Below, in pieces: positions 7,196 to 7,776 of a stretch of DNA of 7,776 nt. The first letter of the stretch is position 1, and every line of letters starts with the position of its first letter. The translations under genes were made by a program, and so were the position numbers. Origin of the DNA: Acidobacteriota bacterium. Lineage in GTDB: Bacteria > Acidobacteriota > Vicinamibacteria > Vicinamibacterales > UBA8438. A model generated the notes under the pieces. The model was not told the origin of the DNA. It saw nothing but the letters and a program-made list of their open reading frames with translations, and searched no databases. The stretch spans positions 1-7,776 of the forward strand of contig WTGR01000466.1 of the NCBI GenBank assembly GCA_011523485.1, written 5' to 3'.

Positions 7196-7377
7196 GGGCG
7201 CGTTCACGTCCGGTGATCGGCACCGCTGATTCTACCCGCGACCGGTCTTCGCGTATCGGGTGGTTCGGTGCCTACTGCCGGCGCGCCGAAGCGGGAATCC
7301 GGAGCGATGGCGCGGGCGGTCCGGGCCGCTACTCGCGCCGCGAAAGACGGCTCCTGGGATTGAACCTCGGCCGCGGC
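7196..7377 (-). other. Non-coding gap between defence block and CoA-transferase; weak -10-like box
   Basis: About 180 bases with no gene I can support on either strand. On the minus strand TAGAAT at 7234-7229 matches five of six bases of a sigma-70 -10 box and lies 33 bases before the HsdS-remnant ATG, but no good -35 box sits 16-18 bases upstream. Just past the CoA-transferase stop, a short GC palindrome (GCCGCGGC) has no T tract. A promoter for the defence operon would be expected here only if transcription no longer enters from a lost upstream gene. Confidence 0.25.
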
Positions 7378-7776
7378 TCAGACCGCGATCTCCGGCACGT
7401 CGCCGCGCGTGATCAGCGCCGGCTCGGTCGCCACGCGGATCTCGTCGACGGAGACGCCGGGCGCGCGCTCGAGCAGGTGCAGACCGTCCTCCTTCACCTC
7501 CAGGACCGCCAGCGACGACACGATCGTGTTGACGACGCCCTTGCCGGTCAGCGGCAGGCTGCACTCGTTCAGGATCTTCCTGTCCCCGCGCTTCGACAGG
7601 TGATCCATCACGATCAGGACCCGCTTGGCGCCGGAGACCAGATCCATCGCCCCGCCCGGCCCCTTGACCATCGCGCCGGGAATCATCCAGTTGGCGAGGT
7701 CGCCGGTTGCCGACACCTGCATGGCGCCGAGGATGGCGAGGTCGATGTGGCCGCCGCGGATCATGGCGAAGCTCTG
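7378..7776 (-). CDS. 3-oxoacid CoA-transferase subunit B, C-terminal part
   Basis: The 5' end is cut by the right edge of the window; the frame is open to base 7776 and ends at TGA 7380-7378, giving 132 residues. The sequence follows the family closely: [20 protein letters not shown], then [30 protein letters not shown], the stretch [20 protein letters not shown], and the ending [19 protein letters not shown]. Family members transfer CoA between succinyl-CoA or acetyl-CoA and a 3-oxoacid such as acetoacetate or 3-oxoadipate, as a complex of A and B subunits. The active-site Glu lies in the N-terminal part of subunit B, which is outside the window, so activity and substrate (ScoB, AtoA or PcaJ type) cannot be judged. 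About 80 residues are missing. Subunit A is expected upstream, beyond the edge. It is transcribed toward the defence block and belongs to the metabolic flank. Confidence 0.92.
   Translation of the reverse strand, partial: QSFAMIRGGHIDLAILGAMQVSATGDLANWMIPGAMVKGPGGAMDLVSGAKRVLIVMDHLSKRGDRKILNECSLPLTGKGVVNTIVSSLAVLEVKEDGLHLLERAPGVSVDEIRVATEPALITRGDVPEIAV

Noticed and set aside
7340..7380. A tRNA T-arm-like stretch (GGTTCAATCCC on the minus strand), considered as a tRNA or attachment site
   Set aside because: The flanking bases do not form a full 5-bp T stem, and no acceptor, D or anticodon arm is visible.
1..7776. CRISPR arrays, insertion sequences, rRNA genes
   Set aside because: No regularly spaced repeats, transposase motifs, terminal inverted repeats or rRNA-like sequence were seen.

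Overview
High-GC bacterial DNA in three parts. The two flanks carry ordinary metabolic genes with very GC-rich third positions. The middle, about 1660-7195, looks somewhat less GC-rich by eye and is a minus-strand block of defence-type genes. The organism cannot be fixed from this window. A PQQ-dependent dehydrogenase, a DUF2817 peptidase and a CoA-transferase would fit Acidobacteriota (Vicinamibacteria-like) or a high-GC proteobacterium; this is an inference.

Left flank, plus strand (1-1567): the C-terminal quarter of a PQQ-dependent alcohol/methanol-dehydrogenase-like quinoprotein, cut by the window edge, followed 11 bases later by a complete M14-like DUF2817 zinc metallopeptidase. A doubtful 42-codon reading frame (1574-1702) follows.

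Middle block, minus strand, in transcription order: (i) a remnant of a type I restriction specificity subunit (HsdS), of which only the C-terminal signature survives (7195-7043); (ii) an intact OLD-family ATPase-Toprim nuclease, GajA-like (7046-5358); (iii) an intact UvrD/PcrA-type SF1 helicase, GajB-like (5361-3463); (iv) an AAA_21-type ATPase broken by a frameshift (3469-2257); (v) a DUF4276 protein broken by a frameshift and an in-frame TAG (2260-1663). Each neighbouring pair overlaps by 4 or 7 bases (ATGA, ATGA, ATGCTGA, GTGA), so this was built as one translationally coupled operon. Genes ii and iii form a Gabija-type anti-phage pair. Genes iv and v form a second module of ATPase plus a probable Toprim-like effector, PARIS-like in layout, which is now decayed. 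All three lesions found by reading frames fall in the last two genes, while the helicase and nuclease are open throughout.

Right flank, minus strand (7378-7776): the C-terminal part of 3-oxoacid CoA-transferase subunit B, cut by the window edge. Between it and the defence block lie about 180 bases with no convincing gene.

The most interesting object is the composite operon: a Gabija-like pair coupled by stop/start overlaps to an ATPase-DUF4276 pair, with an HsdS tail in front. This suggests a layered defence locus in which the upstream restriction genes were lost and the downstream module is decaying.
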